From Paragyromitra xinjiangensis (taxonomy: Eukaryota > Ascomycota > Pezizomycetes > Pezizales > Discinaceae): a stretch of DNA of 64,000 bases. A program made the translations under genes and the position numbers. The notes beneath the pieces were generated by a model. That model saw only the letters and a list, made by a program, of their open reading frames with translations. It was not told the origin of the DNA and did no database searches. Positions 11,101 to 21,934 of this stretch are shown here, piece after piece. The stretch spans positions 868,001-932,000 of the forward strand of contig JBCAMK010000009.1 of assembly GCA_038503065.1 (NCBI GenBank), given 5' to 3'. The number at the start of each line of letters is the position of its first letter. Position 1 is the stretch's first letter.

Positions 11101-12559
11101 AGCTTCTGCTGCCTCCGCCATATGGCCGATCCGCTGCTGCAGCCTCCGCTGCCTACGCCATATGGTCGATTCGCTGCCTCCGCCACATGGTCGATCCGCT
11201 GCCTGAGCTTCCGCTGCCTCCGCCATATGGCCGATCCGCTGCCTGCGCCATATGGTCGATTCGCTGCCTGAGCTTCCGCTGCCTCCGCCATATGGTCAAT
11301 TCGCTGCCTGAGCTTCCTCCGCCTCCGCCAAATGGTCGATCCGCTGCCTGAGCTTCCGCCGCCTCCTGGAGGTCGTCGATCTGCTGCCTGAGCTTCCGCT
11401 GCCTCCGCCATATGGCCGATCCGCTGCTGCAGCCTCCGCTGCCTGCGCCATATGGCCGATTTGCTGCTGCAGCCTCCGCTGCCTACGCCATATGGTCGAT
11501 TCGCTGCAGCAGCCTCCGCTGCCTGCGCCATATGGTCGATTCGCTGCCTGAGCTTCCGCCGCCTCCGCCAATCGGTCGATTCGCTGCAGCAGCCTCCGCT
11601 GCCTGCGCCATATGGTCGATTCGCTGCCTGAGCTTCCGCCGCCTCCGCCAATCGGTCGATTCGCTGCTGCAGCCTCCGCTGCCTGCGCCACATGGTCGAT
11701 CCGCTGCCTGAGCTTCCTCCGCCTCCTGGAGGTCGTCAATTCGCTGCCTGAGCTTCCTCCGCCTCCGCCATATGGTCGATCCGCTGCCTGAGCTTCCGCC
11801 GCCTCCTGGAGGTCGTCGATCCGCTGCCTGAGCTTCCTCCGCCTCCTGGAGGTCGTCGATCTGCTGCCTGAGCTTCCTCCGCCTCCTGGAGGTCGTCGAT
11901 CTGCTGCCTGAGCTTCCTCCGCCTCCGCCAATTGGTCGATTCGCTGCAGCAGCCTCCGCTGCCTGCGCCATATGGTCGATTCGCTGCCTGAGCTTCCGCC
12001 GCCTCCGCCAATTGGTCGATTCGCTGCTGCAGCCTCCGCTGCCTACGCCATATGGTCAATTCGCTGCTCAACCCCCCCCCCTACCCGTAGAGTACGAAGA
12101 ACAGACACATGTACATATAGAACTATATAGATCCATAGAAATAATAGAAGGATTGTAAACAAGCATATGGGCTAAAGCCTCCAAACTAGACTACAGGGCG
12201 ACCTGCTGAAAATGTGATTCTGTGGGCGCACTGCTCTCCCCCCGCTGTCCTCCAGACGCTCGTCAACCCTCCGTGGTCGCCCAGAGAATAGCTTCCTGAT
12301 CCTAGGGCGCCCCCATGCCGACCTCTAGTAAGCTGTCGCCCAGACGTGAAGGGCAAAATTTACAGCCTGAGGGAGGGCTATATTCCGCCCCGACCGCCCC
12401 GGTCGCCTGATGCATTGGGCGGACCAGGCGACAATCCGTTTTTTTGCTGATGTCATCGTAGCCGAACACAGACAATCCCAAATGGAAAAGCGCATCCAGA
12501 AGTTTAACATCTCTCCATCACAAGAGTCAGCAATAACATCCGATACCCAAAATGTTTAG
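8134..12559 (+). CDS. LINE ORF1: gag-like RNA-binding protein, split by a DNA transposon
   Basis: The two coding pieces are 8134-10347 and 12455-12559; joined, they give 772 codons without a stop. The N-terminal half is Pro/Gln/Thr-rich and disordered, with repeats of the NYGS/DYGS kind. It is followed by a helical segment and a folded region near residues 450-640. Zinc knuckles of CCHC type follow (CANCQGFGHHAILC, CRFCDGAHFSAQHKC, CLNCGANGHWAGDRNC), as in Tad1/I-clade ORF1 proteins, which coat the LINE RNA. The stop TAG overlaps the ORF2 start in the string ATGTTTAG, suggesting coupled re-initiation. As it stands the gene is broken by the 2.1-kb insertion after codon 738; reading straight on gives a false tail ending at 10440. 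Confidence 0.85.
10348..12452 (+). mobile_element. Insertion 1: non-autonomous TIR DNA transposon (2.1 kb) in LINE ORF1
   Basis: Begins CATCAGC plus ten A, then TGTCGCC. Ends GGCGACAATCCG, seven T, GCTGATG. The ends are therefore inverted repeats of each other. It is flanked by the dinucleotide TC on both sides (10346-10347 and 12453-12454). Removing it with one TC makes ORF1 continuous (codons ...CAA ATC | ATC GTA GCC...). Its left end is almost identical over about 60 bp to the inverted right end of the 10.9-kb element, and its right end to that element's left end. It is thus the same family, inserted in the opposite orientation. It has no recognisable gene: the interior is a GC-rich leader (about 10590-11020) followed by a 40-bp minisatellite. 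Most likely mobilised in trans by the transposase of the larger element. Confidence 0.85.
11025..12064. repeat. Minisatellite of 40-bp units inside insertion 1
   Basis: About 25 tandem copies of a 40-bp unit built from GCTGCCTGAGCTTCC or GCTGCTGCAGCCTCC, then GCCTCCGCC or GCCTGCGCC, and a spacer that is either CATATGGTCGAT (a palindrome) or TGGAGGTCGTCGAT. The unit is free of stops in most frames and its length is not a multiple of three, so long Ala/Gln/Arg-rich or Pro/Leu-rich open frames arise on both strands. These are artefacts, not genes. The same unit makes up the array in insertion 3. Confidence 0.9.
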
Positions 12560-15500
12560 ACAACCCGATGTTCCCCAAAGTTTTTCGTTTGTTTTTCATA
12601 ATTGTCAAAAGAGTTCAACAGCGTTACATTCATGTTTTTCTTTATTTCCTAAGAGTGATATTTTTTGTTTTCAGGAACCACCGGTAGGGAACGAAGGGAG
12701 GTTATTTCAACAACCCGGATTTATATCGATCAGCAAACCAAACGAAGCCACCCTACATACAGCAACCTATATCAGCAGGGAAATAATCCACTGCGTTGAG
12801 GTTAAATCAATACAAAACAACCATATCGAGATAAGGATCAAAGCGAACCACCAATGGTACACCATACAAAACGTGTACTTACCAGCAAGAGAAGGTATCC
12901 AGATCCTAGAAACAATCCTAACGAACCCACCACGGAACCTTATAATTGCAGGCGACTTTAATGCACATCACCAAGATTGGGAAGCAAGACTGCCGTCCCC
13001 GGGACAAAGAACATACGGAAGACAGATAAAACAATGCCTAGAAGAGGCAGGCCTGATTCTAATGTCAACCCCAGGAATTCCAACAAGGATATCAAACACG
13101 ATAGGTCACCAATCGAGTACGATCGACCTAATATGGGCATCCCCAGAAATCACTCACGACATATCCAAAGTAAAAGTCGGAGATACGACATCATCAGATC
13201 ACCTCCCGGTGGTAGTAACAATCGACAAACCCCTCCCCCCACCAACACTCCCCCTCAGAAGGATATGGAATAAAGCAAATTGGGAGGAGATAAGGAGGGA
13301 AATAAAAGAGTCAGAAACGTTACAGAGGCTAAACGAGGGCATCTGACCATTACCCCCATTTCCACTGCCAAAAGATGTAATCGACAGAACCGTCGACGAA
13401 GTCACAGTAACCCTCAACAAAATCGCAGACCACACCGTCCCCATCCCAAGAAACCTAAACAGAACAAAGAAATGGTGGACAAAGGAACTGTCAGCTGCAC
13501 GAAATACCCTACGAAATATTCACCAAGCCTGGGTACAGAACCGAAATCCGATAACTTTGCAGCAGTATAAGGAAAGCAAAAGAGAGTACAAAAAAGAGAT
13601 AGTAGAAGCGAAGAGGAAGAAGTGGATGGAGTTCGTAGAAGGGATGACAGAAGAAGAGTCATATAGATGGGCAGGGAAGGAAAAGGGATATGCAGCAATG
13701 ATCCCAACCCTACGATCAAACGAAGAAATAGCCACAACCCATAACCAGAAGGCCGAGATGCTATTCAAAACCCTGAACAGAGCATCAGAAACCCAAACAA
13801 TAAGGGAAGATCGACAGAATGTTCAAAACATCCCCGAGATCACAGACGAGGAAATTAGAAAACACCTTTGGGCACCACACGCTGCGAAAGCCCCCGGACA
13901 CGACACACTACCATACTCGATCCTGAGGATAATGCACGAAGAATTCCCAAAAATATTATGGTGGATGTTCAACCACATGATAAGATCGGCGCATCACCCA
14001 GATACGTGGAAAAAGTCGATAGGAGTAGTCCTAGCAAAAATAGGGAAACCGGATTATTGCAACCCCAAAGCCTATAGAGTCATCGCACTCATCCCCACCC
14101 TCAGCAGAACATTAGAAAGAATCGTACAACAAAGGCTGGAAGTACATCAAAACATTCTGTTCCATCCATCACAATGTGGGTCGAGGAAAAAGCATTCAGC
14201 ATTGGATGCATTAATGGTGTTGATAGAAAGAGCAGAAAGGGCAAAGAAAGAGAAAGGATTTGTTACAGCAATACTCGCCCTGGACGTGGAAGGAGGGTTC
14301 GATAATGTACAACAAAGCAGGATGCAACAAAGACTCGCCCAACAAGACATCCCCTTATACCTAAGAGGATGGTTAACAGAGTTCTTGAAAGACAGAAAAA
14401 TCCAACTCCGATTCGATGGGAAAATGTCAGAACAATTCCAATTAAACAGAGGCGTTCCCCAAGGCTCCCCCCTCTCTCCTTTCTTATTTGGAGCATATAT
14501 AGCTCCAGCTGTAAGAGATTTAGAAGAAACATGGGAAGATGAAGGCTTTGCCTTCTCTCTCTCATACGTCGACGATATAGCACTGGTAGTGTGCGGACCA
14601 GGAAAAGAGACGGTTTTGGAAAGGATGGAAGAGAAGGCAGAAGAGTTGATCAGGAAGGCAGACGATTTGGGATTCAAATTCGCCATTCAAAAAACGGAGC
14701 TGGTGGTACTGTTTACATCAGCAAAAAATTGAAATGTCGCCCGGTGCGCCCAATGCATCAGACGCTTCGGGTGGTCGGGGCGGAATATAGCCCTCCCTCA
14801 GGTTGTAAACTCTGCTCTCTGCGCCCGGAGGCGACCTTTGGGAGGTCGTCAGTCCTGATGACCCCTTTCGCAACTATTGTGGTAGCCCAGCCTCTGGATG
14901 GCTCTGCTTCGACATCGTTCTTCTCGGAGACCTTGACGACCTCCTACAGTCCGGACGCATTCTTTCTGGATCTGACGTTCTGAAGATCACGGATGCTCAT
15001 GATCGTGTAGCCTTATCTTTAGGAGGCTTATATTCGGGCGTGTGGTAAAATGGCTATATATTCCTTGAAACGCTCTAGTCTATTACTCTACTATTACATA
15101 TATCCTTGGCTGCCTCTCCTCCTTCCGCTCACCTCACCTCTCTCTTCCCTTCCCTATCCTTCCTCTTACTCGACCCCCAACGCCTTTCCAGTTCTTCTTG
15201 TCGGCTCGTGCGAGGTCGTCAGCAAGCTCCTAGGTGCCATTTCCTCCGAGGCAGGGATTGCCGCCAGGATGGCAGCCCACTTCTTCAATCGGGTCACTAG
15301 GGTTTGGGCTGGAGCTTGACTGCCGAGCCCGCCGAGCATACGGCTGCTGGAGGGTCGTCGACGAGCTTCTCTTCCGCAGCTCTAGTATTGCTTTTAGTCG
15401 TCCCGATCTCGGAAGGCATCCTGCGACTCGATATCTGGGCCAACGCGCTTTTCGCTCGCTAATATCATTAGCTAGTATCTCGTTGCAAGGGGGAAGATAC

Positions 15501-17349
15501 CCTACAAGATCATTGATCTGGCGGCAGATATCATTTAGTAACATTTCCGAATCTCGACATCTATGATCTGTATTGTGTTCACTGACGCCAAGGATCTATC
15601 ATCTTGTCAGCAGAGAATACCGGCCTCCCAGAGGTCGTCCATAACTTACAGAGAGCGTTTGTGGTGTTGAAGTCCTTGGGGTCTTCATAGGCGCCTGTTT
15701 TCCAAGCAGAAAGACAGTGATATATCATTGCTGCAGTCATTGCAATGAATACGGTATTGATACTCCCGATGAAGGTTCTATCCGACCTTCCGAGAGCCTT
15801 CTTACCTTCATAAAACTTACTAAATATCAGGAAGGGAATTTGTGGAGCAAGGAATCTACCCTCTAGACTCTGCCGGCTCGTCAGCGGTCGTCATATACTA
15901 GTAGGAGTTTGTACTGACCTCATATGCATCAGGGTGACAGGTGACCCTGTCGTCATCCATCAGATATTCGATCTTCTTCTGGCGCTCTTCCTCCTTCAGA
16001 TCCATAAGATTGTAGGCAGTCAACACGTTCTTTTTGATGTGAGCGAGAAATTGGGACCGTGTGCTCGATTGCTTTGCTTTTAGCTTAGAGCTGTTAGAAT
16101 ACTCAATCGGCTTCACAGAGGCCGGCAACATACCAAGTTGAAGCACAATTTGCTGATAGGGCATACTACGCCCATATCCTTCTCAGCAGTTGCCCGTGCT
16201 CTTTTCGTCCATTTGGCCATCTCGATTCCGTCAGGAAAGGGATGCAAAGTAGGTGAAAGAAGCAATATACAGGCTTTGCAAGCCGAGCAACAGGCTGCAG
16301 GGAGTCTTCTGCGCAGAACACGCTTCGGTCTCGATTGCGACTATGAGTCGTGTTGATCATACTACTCAGGCTACCATGTGTAGCTGCAGAGAGTCGGCAT
16401 GGTGCTGCTCTGCACCGGCTCCAAATTCATGCCCTATCACACTCATTAGTAGGCTATTAAAAATGACTTGCCAGTGAGAATTAATTGTACTTGCCAGTTT
16501 TTTGCGAATGAGGTTTGCCTGTTTCATCTCTCGACGCCTCGCAAGAGGCTTTTTGGAAGGGCCTGCCGGCCTCTCCAAGGTCGGAGGTGATTCATAATCT
16601 GAATCGTCACTCTCGTAGGTTCTACGAAAAAGCCCTATATTCTCATCGTTATTGTCTTCTCCCCCTTCTCCTTCTTCCTCTTCCTCTTCATCTTCGTCAT
16701 CTTCGTCTTCGTCATCTTCGTCTTCATCTTCGTCTTCGTCTTCTGCTGCGTCTTCATAGCTTTGGCCCCCCTATATTCTTCCACCGACCTCTCACGAGAC
16801 GGCAGATTCCTGGTGGAGGGGGGGGGTGGTAGGAAAGGCTTTGTTATCTGCATCGAACGGCGTTTTGAAGTGCTAGCTTTCTTACCTGAATTTCTGATCA
16901 TTTTTTCTGTAGTGGTAAAGGAGTTTGTTCAGTAGGGAGTCGACAGCTTTTTGGATGAGAGGTAAGGTATTGACCGGCCTGAGAGAGGTCGGCGTCTGCT
17001 TGGGGGAATAAGTAAAGGGGCTTTGCACGGACTCGCAAAACATTGGTTACCACTAAGCACGCTATGACTGGAAATGACCGGATCCTCAGCTCTGCTGCCA
17101 CACCTAGCAGCAGCGGCTAGTAGATATATTTGTAGATACATAAAAATGATTAGTAATTAAGCGAATCCGGTCAAATGACGCCATAAAGATAGTAAGACCT
17201 TCTACCAGCCCACTGAAGGTCGGCAAATACTGTCTCATAGACGTTAGCGTTTAGCTATAAAAGATTGATAGGGTAGTAGGGTACCTGCAACACCCAATGT
17301 CTTGCTGCCCAAGGCCATTAATAGACACGCCAAGATATCTAACATCTAA

Positions 17350-17462
17350 TCGCTACCGCCATAATAATACGAATAATACAAATAATAGGAATAATACAAA
17401 TAGTAGGAATAGTAGGAATAATAGGAATAATACAGATAATACAGATAATAAGATAATACAAA
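17350..17462. repeat. AAT-rich microsatellite
   Basis: Imperfect tandem array of 6-9 base units such as AATAATACA, AATAGTAGG and AATAATAGG, within the non-coding part of insertion 2. Confidence 0.8.
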
Positions 17463-18919
17463 GATCCTGCCGGCCTCCCGAAGGTCGTTGGGTGCTACCA
17501 AGAGTCGCTTTAGATCTCAAACGATTGGCGGAAGGAACGTACCAGCACTCATCCATGCCTCGCTGCCCTCTACCCTCTACCCTCTAAAACGACATATAAA
17601 GAAAAGGATATAAAACATATAAAGAATCCGGTATAATAATAAGAATAGGAAACCCAAGACCGCCAACCTCTGGGAGGTCGGTAAGCGCTATAGATAAACC
17701 TTGACAAGCCACTCAGAATTTAGGTAACTTGGATAGGAGAAGGTTTGACCTACCAAAAAATAATCATGCGTATCCATCATATATCAACCAAAAGAAAACA
17801 AAAAGAAACGGATAAAGAAACGGATAAAGAAATTTGCCGGCCTAGGAGGCCGAGGGGTTGCCACAACTACAAAACTGAAGAAAATAGGAAATCGAGGACG
17901 AAATGGCGCAGAAGGCTAGCGGTAGCTCCAACATCCTCGTCAGCCCCACCCTTCCCATCCCTCCGTCGTTCTCCTCCTCTTTATCCTCCTCCTCCTCCCT
18001 TCTCCTCCTCCTGCTTCTCCTCCTCCTCCTCCAACTCCTCGTCCTCCTCCGCTTCACTGCTGCCTTAACCGCTTCCCTAGCTGCCCGCCTCGAGCGGCTG
18101 ACATATTCCTGTTCTCAAACCCTTCCTCGTCAGAAAATATGGCGTCTGGCGTTATCTTCTTGTGATGCTCTTTGCCTGACTCCAGGAGCTCTTGCTGGCG
18201 CAAGATTCGTGCCCGAATCTTCCTTTCGCGAGCTTTAAGCCCCTATCTGTACGCGGCAGCGGCTTAAACTTCTTCCGGCGGGCGGTCGTCTCGTCAGAAT
18301 CCTCGGCAGGGTCCTCGAGAAGAGAGGCGAAATAGCGCTGAGATATGTGCGCCGCCGCAGGCGGCGGGGTTTGGCGCGATCGCATTCCTTTGGCAGTAAC
18401 CCGATGAAGAATAACGTTCACAACCGGGGTTAGCCGTTGTCGACCTCAGCCAGGCCGTCACTCGTCATCCTCGCTGAGAATCATCTCATCGTTAGTAGAT
18501 ATCCGAAAGTCTTCAGGTATGGGGACAAGAGCTCCCCAAACTGCGCGAGCGCGACGATTCTCAGCGACATGCTTTGCTGCGTATGTCAAGATATCACGGT
18601 GCGTGACCGGCTCTGGGAAGGTCGTCAGCTTCTGGAAGATGGTATTAGCTGGGTCCCAGCCATATCCGCTTGTCTGGCGTGGTAGAGGTGCATCGCTGTC
18701 GTAGGCACCAATTATGTCAGGATCGACGATGCGGACCTGAATGATGCGGGAAGGTGAAGGTGCAGCAGCGCCAGCAGCACCAGCGGCGGCGACAGCTCTA
18801 GTGAGGCCGGCAGCAGGCCCGTCAAAGTCACCATTATCTGCCATCTGCTTATCCGCTGCTGCTCTGGCAGCGTTCTTCTTCTTGATAGCGTCAAGGCAAA
18901 GGCATTTGATAGCCTTCTG

Positions 18920-20880
18920 CATCAGTAAAAAAAAAAAGGCATCCAGAAGGGTAACATTGTATAATGGCATTTTGACCCTCCAGAGGACGGGCATTGCCTC
19001 TTGAACCCCTCCTGATGGCCTGCCTGCGCCTGTGCTGCATCCAGATGCGCACTGACCAACTCTTACCGCCAGCTAACGCCAGAGCGCCCTTCCAGAAGCC
19101 CGACCGACCTGTGTGCGTCTGACACCCTCCCGATGCGTGTAGCTGCCGGAACTTTTTTTATTTTGCTAAGTCAAAACCCTGACCCTAGGCACTTAGCGAT
19201 TTTCAAAATCTTCAAGCTTCGCTTAGGTGTCGCCTAAGCAACGCCTAAGCAACGCCTACTAAGACACCTCCCCCTATTCCTTCCCATCTGCTTCCCCCTA
19301 TTCTCTCCCACCCATTCTCTACTAACATCGTGAGATTTAGGCCTCGAGCAATAAGCTCTGCTTCCGAAGAACCTCCTAGGTAACGTCCTGCTTCCGTTTA
19401 TTTGACTCCCGCTGATATGCCTCCTAGACTCGGTTCGATTTACACTGCCTGCCTGCCTGCCTCGCTGCTTCCGCCCAAGCGAGCTCAGGAGGCAACTAAA
19501 TTCGCTGCCAGCCTCTAGCAGGTCGTCGATTCGCTGCCTGCGCTGCCTGTGCCTGCGCCATATGGTCGATTCGCTGCCTGAGCTTCCGCCATATGGCCGA
19601 TTCGCTGCTGCAGCTTTCGCCGCTTCCTCCGCTTCCGCCATATGGTCAATTCGCTGCTGCAGCTTCCGCTGCCTGCGCCATATGGTCGATTCGCTGCCTG
19701 AGCTTCCTCCGCCTGCGCCATATGGTCGATTCGCTGCCTGAGCTTCCTCCGCCTCCGCCATATGGTCGATTCGCTGCTGCAGCTTCCGCTGCCTCCGCTG
19801 CCTCCGCCATATGGTCAATTCGCTGCTGCAGCTTCCGCCGCTTCCTCCGCTTCCGCCATATGGTCAATTCGCTGCTGCAGCTTCCGCTGCCTGCGCCATA
19901 TGGTCGATTCGCTGCCTGAGCTTCCTCCGCCTGCGCCATATGGTCGATTCGCTGCCTGAGCTTCCTCCGCCTCCGCCATATGGTCGATTCGCTGCTGCAG
20001 CTTCCGCTGCCTCCGCTGCCTCCGCCATATGGTCAATTCGCTGCTGCAGCTTCCGCCGCTTCCTCCGCTTCCGCCATATGGTCAATTCGCTGCTGCAGCT
20101 TCCGCTGCCTGCGCCATATGGTCGATTCGCTGCCTGCGCTTCCTCCGCCTCCGCCATATAGTCGATTCGCTGCTGCAGCTTCCGCTGCCTGCGCCAATAG
20201 GTCGATTCGCTGCCTGAGCTTCCTCCCCCTCCGCCATATGGTCGATTCGCTGCTGCAGCTTCCGCTGCCTGCGCCAATAGGTCGATTCGCTGCCTGCGCC
20301 TGCGCCATATGGTCAATTCGCTGCCTGCGCTTCTGCAGCCTGCGCCATATGGTCGATTCGCTGCCTGAGCTTCCTCCGCCTCCGCCACATGGTCGATCCG
20401 CTGCCTGAGCTTCCGCCGCCTCTGCCATATGGTCGATTTGCTGCTGCAGCCTCCGCTGCCTCCGCTGCCTCCGCCATATGGTCAATTCGCTGTGGGTAGT
20501 AAATGTTTGTACATATATATAGATAGATCCGTAGAATAGTAAATAAATCAATAGAACGAATTCGAGCCATACAAGCCATACAAGCCATACACGCAAAGCG
20601 TGCAATTCCAAACCTACCAAAATGTGCTGGCCCCGCAAGAGGTTCCCCCGGACGTACAGAGGTCGACAGGCTTCGTCCAGACGACCAGAGCCCGCCCAGG
20701 CGACCAGAGCTCATCCAGACGATCAGAGCCTACAGCGCTGCCTTTCAGACGGCCAGAGCTCCTACCCCATGTCTTCTGGACGACATGTAGTTGGACCACG
20801 CTGCGTCCAGAAGGGTAGGTTTCCGCCATGGCATTTTGGCGTCCAGAGGGACTTTACGGCATTTCCGTTTTTTGCTGATG
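18920..20880 (+). mobile_element. Insertion 3: non-autonomous TIR element (2.0 kb) inside the accessory gene
   Basis: Begins CATCAGT plus eleven A and GGCATCCAGAAGGG; ends ATTTCCG, six T, GCTGATG. It is flanked by TG on both sides (18918-18919 and 20881-20882). Taking it out with one TG rejoins the minus-strand accessory frame without a shift (GTC GTT CA|G AAG GCT). The termini beyond the first 13 bases differ from insertions 1 and 2 (GGCATNCC and TCCAGAAGGG instead of TGTCGCC). The interior at 19155-19500, however, is clearly homologous to 10590-11000 of insertion 1, and both contain the same 40-bp minisatellite. It holds no gene. Near the right end, at 20640-20820, a CCAGACGACCAGAGC-like motif repeats several times. 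Confidence 0.85.
19500..20491. repeat. Minisatellite of 40-bp units inside insertion 3
   Basis: About 24 copies of the unit also found at 11025-12064, here mostly with the CATATGGTCRAT spacer. Some copies carry a 9-base extension (an extra GCTGCCTCC). A block of several units at 19630-19830 is repeated almost exactly at 19840-20060, a second-order duplication. All long open frames here on either strand are by-products of the repeat. Confidence 0.9.
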
Positions 20881-21396
20881 TGAACGACTGCGGTATTCTC
20901 CTTTGGCCCTGCTCCTTCGTAGGCTTCCTTGAAGCGGCTCAGGTATTTGTGGCTGACTGCGTGCTCCTCACAAGCAGTCCAGGCAGCCTTTCCAGGGGTG
21001 TCGACGCCTGTGATACCGTGCTGAATAGCGTAGGAAACAATATCATCACGAACGATCAAATAGGCTTGATTGTTGGTTGCGCTGAAGCCCAACACTATTT
21101 TGAGATCTGCTGCAGTCATTTCAGTCGCTCAGCTTCTGGCGCATGTGGCATCTTGGTAGGGGTGCTGCCGGCAGAGAGGTCAGTTGATGATTGCCGGGTG
21201 ATCGATATATACTGGAGTTTTTTGTCGCGGGGGTTAAGCTTGGGATATTCGTCGTCAGAAGGATGGATCTGTTTGCGACGGCTTGCCAGAGGTCGGTACA
21301 CTGTTTGGTGGGGTTGTTTGATTGTTTAGATTGGGCGGTGGGGGTTTTGTTTGCTCTGCTTGGTTCTGACTCGGTTGGAGGCGCCATATCTGCCAT

Positions 21397-21934
21397 TTTA
21401 TAGCCTTTCTTGGCTATTCAAGCTGGAAGGCAAGATTGCGAGCAGCAACTTGAAACGTTGAGCTGAATTGAATAGCAGCTGCAGCTTGAAACGCTGCGTT
21501 GAAGGAGGCTGCGAGGGAGGAGGTGGTGGTGTGAATAGTGCGAGGAGGTGGAGGTTGGAGGTTGGAAGGTGAGGGTGGAGGGTTGACGTAAGAGCTAGCA
21601 AATCCGAAACTCTTAAAGGACTCAGGGTTAGGGTTATACAGCACTAGCGCTATTTCAATATGCTTGCAAAAGTTGTGAAAGGAACCTGCCGACCTCCTGT
21701 AGGCCGGTGGAGGATCCACACGCCAGAAAATCTCAGGATTTAGAGCAACTTTTTTTGAGGATCCTGCTGCTGTTGAGCTGCAATTGAGCTGGTCGTCAAG
21801 CTTCAAAGACAGACTGCGTCGGCTGCAAAGTGTCCGAGCTGTTGCGTTGCGGCTCTTATCTTGAATCAGGCGCCATATCAACCCCGACGTCAGCTCAACC
21901 CCTGATCTCAACCCCGAAGACACGGTGGGAGTGC
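21397..21934. promoter_or_regulatory. Divergent upstream region of the transposon genes
   Basis: About 540 bases between the minus-strand accessory gene start (21396) and the plus-strand transposase start (21935). It contains one full palindrome copy (21688-21708) and no convincing gene of its own. A shared bidirectional promoter is inferred from layout only. Confidence 0.4.

Larger units (their letters stand above)
15230..21396 (-). pseudogene. Accessory gene(s) of the 10.9-kb transposon, interrupted by insertion 3
   Basis: Starting at ATG 21396, the minus strand encodes a Ser/Thr-rich leader and then a frame beginning MTAADLKIVLGFSATNNQ at 21119. That frame runs to 20883 and continues across the removed third insertion at 18917 (codon CAG rebuilt from both sides) down to an acidic ending at 18458. 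Farther downstream on the same strand are a basic coiled coil (about 18400-17850), a Glu/Asp-rich tract (16760-16640) followed by PPTLERPAGPSKKPLARRRE, and a helical block with IPFLIFSKFYEGKKALGRSD and TVFIAMTAAMIYHCLSAWKTG. The last part, with introns near 15895 and 15599-15648, ends at 15230. It loosely resembles the DUF6532-type proteins of fungi, which I could not verify. It may be one long gene or two. Two frame defects upstream (21276-21300 and about 21120) suggest it is inactive. Role unknown; possibly a TnpA-like DNA-binding partner. Confidence 0.55.

Noticed and set aside
10981..12071. Long overlapping open frames on both strands encoding Ala/Gln/Arg-rich or Pro/Leu-rich proteins
   Set aside because: They are by-products of a 40-bp tandem repeat lacking stop codons; no start context, homology or codon signature.
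14716..14732. Stop of the RT frame at 14732
   Set aside because: Created by the left end of insertion 2; the frame continues at 25624.
19515..20638. Similar long repetitive open frames on both strands
   Set aside because: Same minisatellite, inside a non-autonomous transposon.
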